Below, piece after piece: positions 19,260 to 20,116 of a stretch of DNA of 20,116 nucleotides. The DNA lies in NCBI GenBank assembly GCA_001800075.1, contig MGUR01000062.1:6376-26491 (forward strand), read 5' to 3'. The notes beneath the pieces are model-generated. The model was not told the origin of the DNA. It ran no database searches and was given only the letters and a program-made list of their open reading frames with translations. Position 1 is the first letter of the stretch; every line of letters begins with the position of its first letter. Both the position numbers and the translations under genes were made by a program. The stretch comes from Elusimicrobia bacterium RIFCSPLOWO2_01_FULL_59_12 (lineage in GTDB: Bacteria; Elusimicrobiota; Elusimicrobia; 2-01-FULL-59-12).

Positions 19260-19796
19260 TTATCCGATCATCGCCTCTCTTAATTTTTTAAGTTGCGTGC
19301 GAATGCTTTGATCCATTTCCCGGTCCCGCGTCTGGATCACCAGGCCGCCGATCAATTCCGGCTCGACGGTCACCTGCATCCGCACCCGGGCGCGCAGCCA
19401 GCCCTCCAGCTTCTGTTGGAGCGTCTTCTGCTGGGCCTCGCTCATGGGGTAGGCCGCGCGCACGCGCAGCGCCTGCACGTTCTGTGAACGGTCCACGTCC
19501 TGCTGGAAGTCCTCAACGATCTGGGACAGCAAATCAAAACGCCGCCTGCTCACCAGGAGATTCAGAAACCGTTCCAAAAGCGGCGTCGCATACTCCCCCA
19601 AGATGGAATGAACCAGTTTCTCCTTTTCCGCGGGAGAGATAAACGGCTGAAGCAGGATGCGGCGCAGCGAATCACGCGCTTTGACAATTCGGGCGATCTC
19701 TTCAAGCCCCTGCTGGCAGGCCATAACCTGGTGGGTGGTCTGGGCCTGCGCGAAAAGCGCTTTCGCGTACTTGCGGGCGGCGACGGTGTCTTTCAT
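19260..19796 (-). CDS. atpH: F1Fo ATP synthase delta subunit
   Basis: The 178-residue delta (OSCP) subunit links the peripheral stalk b subunits to the top of F1. The N-terminal helical domain starts VAARKYAKALFAQAQ, and the middle FISPAEKEKLVHSIL and LLERFLNLLVSRRRFDLLSQ are typical. The C-terminal part has VTVEPELIGGLVIQTRDREM and LKKLREAMIG, with the conserved GG(L/I)V(I)Q block that marks the family. The start is ATG at 19794-19796, 12 bases after the atpF stop. Confidence 0.96.
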   Translation of the reverse strand: MKDTVAARKYAKALFAQAQTTHQVMACQQGLEEIARIVKARDSLRRILLQPFISPAEKEKLVHSILGEYATPLLERFLNLLVSRRRFDLLSQIVEDFQQDVDRSQNVQALRVRAAYPMSEAQQKTLQQKLEGWLRARVRMQVTVEPELIGGLVIQTRDREMDQSIRTQLKKLREAMIG

Positions 19797-19808
19797 CGGG
19801 CCGCCGTC

Positions 19809-20116
19809 CTAATGAAGTTTTTGACAGTCCAGATCATCAAAAAACTCCTTCAGCAGCTCTTCCTGGGCTTTCTGGTTCATGGAATGGCGGACCAGTTTCT
19901 CGGCCGCCATCACCGACAACCCGGCGACCTCCTTGCGCAGATCACGCATCACTTTGGCTTTTTCTTCTTCCAGTTGACGCTGGTTCAGATCGGCGAGCCG
20001 CCGCGCTTCTTCCTCAGCGTCTTTCAGGATCCGATCCCGGATCTTCTGCGCGTCGGCCGTAGCCTGCGCGAGGAGAGCCTGCGCTGTCCGTTGCCCCTGC
20101 GCGAGTTCCCTCTCGT
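19809..20116 (-). CDS. atpF: F1Fo ATP synthase b subunit (C-terminal part, cut by window edge)
   Basis: About 101 codons and the stop are visible; the gene begins beyond the right edge. The translated part is a long charged helix typical of the peripheral-stalk b subunit (AQKIRDRILKDAEEEARRLA, EEEKAKVMRDLRKEVAGLSV, AAEKLVRHSMNQKAQEELLK) and ends DCQKLH. The N-terminal membrane anchor lies outside the window. Position just before atpH supports the assignment. Confidence 0.93.
   Translation of the reverse strand, partial: ERELAQGQRTAQALLAQATADAQKIRDRILKDAEEEARRLADLNQRQLEEEKAKVMRDLRKEVAGLSVMAAEKLVRHSMNQKAQEELLKEFFDDLDCQKLH

Overview
The window is a block of core housekeeping genes, and every gene I can support is on the minus strand, so it is transcribed from right to left. 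In that order it holds an F1Fo ATP synthase operon (atpF-atpH-atpA, an accessory insert, atpG, a PilZ gene, atpD, atpC), a complete rRNA operon (promoter and leader, 16S, tRNA-Ile, tRNA-Ala, 23S, 5S), an outer-membrane-type protein gene, and then rplJ-rplL-rpoB-rpoC. atpF is cut by the right edge of the window and rpoC by the left edge.

The organism is a bacterium, probably diderm, because a signal-peptide beta-barrel-like protein ending in Phe is encoded. The 16S gene resembles those of deep-branching lineages such as Elusimicrobiota or Omnitrophota. I read that from general sequence features only, with no database comparison, so the assignment is weak. Several alternative start codons are supported (TTG for rpoB and the barrel protein, GTG for rpoC and the PilZ gene).

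The most unusual region lies between atpA and atpG (about 15168-17685). These genes are normally adjacent, but here about 2.4 kb separates them. The insert holds a DUF559 nuclease-like gene bounded by inverted palindromic repeats, a DUF4160/DUF2442 pair, a class I methyltransferase and a small membrane protein. Between these cargo pieces are extra copies of the host operon's own gene ends. There is one perfect 24-codon copy of the atpG head at protein level, a shorter decayed copy, a possible third extra trace, and an atpA-like tail fused to the end of the DUF2442 protein. The functional atpG head and the extra 24-codon copy encode identical peptides but differ at 18 of 72 bases, all synonymous. 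The functional head is AT-rich (about 38% GC) and the gene becomes GC-rich right after it (about 61% GC over the next 72 bases). This looks like repeated insertion or recombination at one junction, with atpG rebuilt each time. A co-assembly chimera must be excluded.

The rRNA operon has a strong sigma70-type promoter, a boxB-like hairpin with boxA, and long processing stems. The 5S gene is followed by a T-tract and, only about 25 bases later, by the barrel gene. The barrel gene's end overlaps an intrinsic-terminator-like hairpin 12 bases upstream of rplJ. No rplK/rplA or dedicated L10 leader is present before rplJ. How rplJL-rpoBC is transcribed here is therefore an open question. Small related palindromes recur at rpoB/rpoC, rplL/rplJ, the 16S-23S spacer and the atpG insertion breakpoint.
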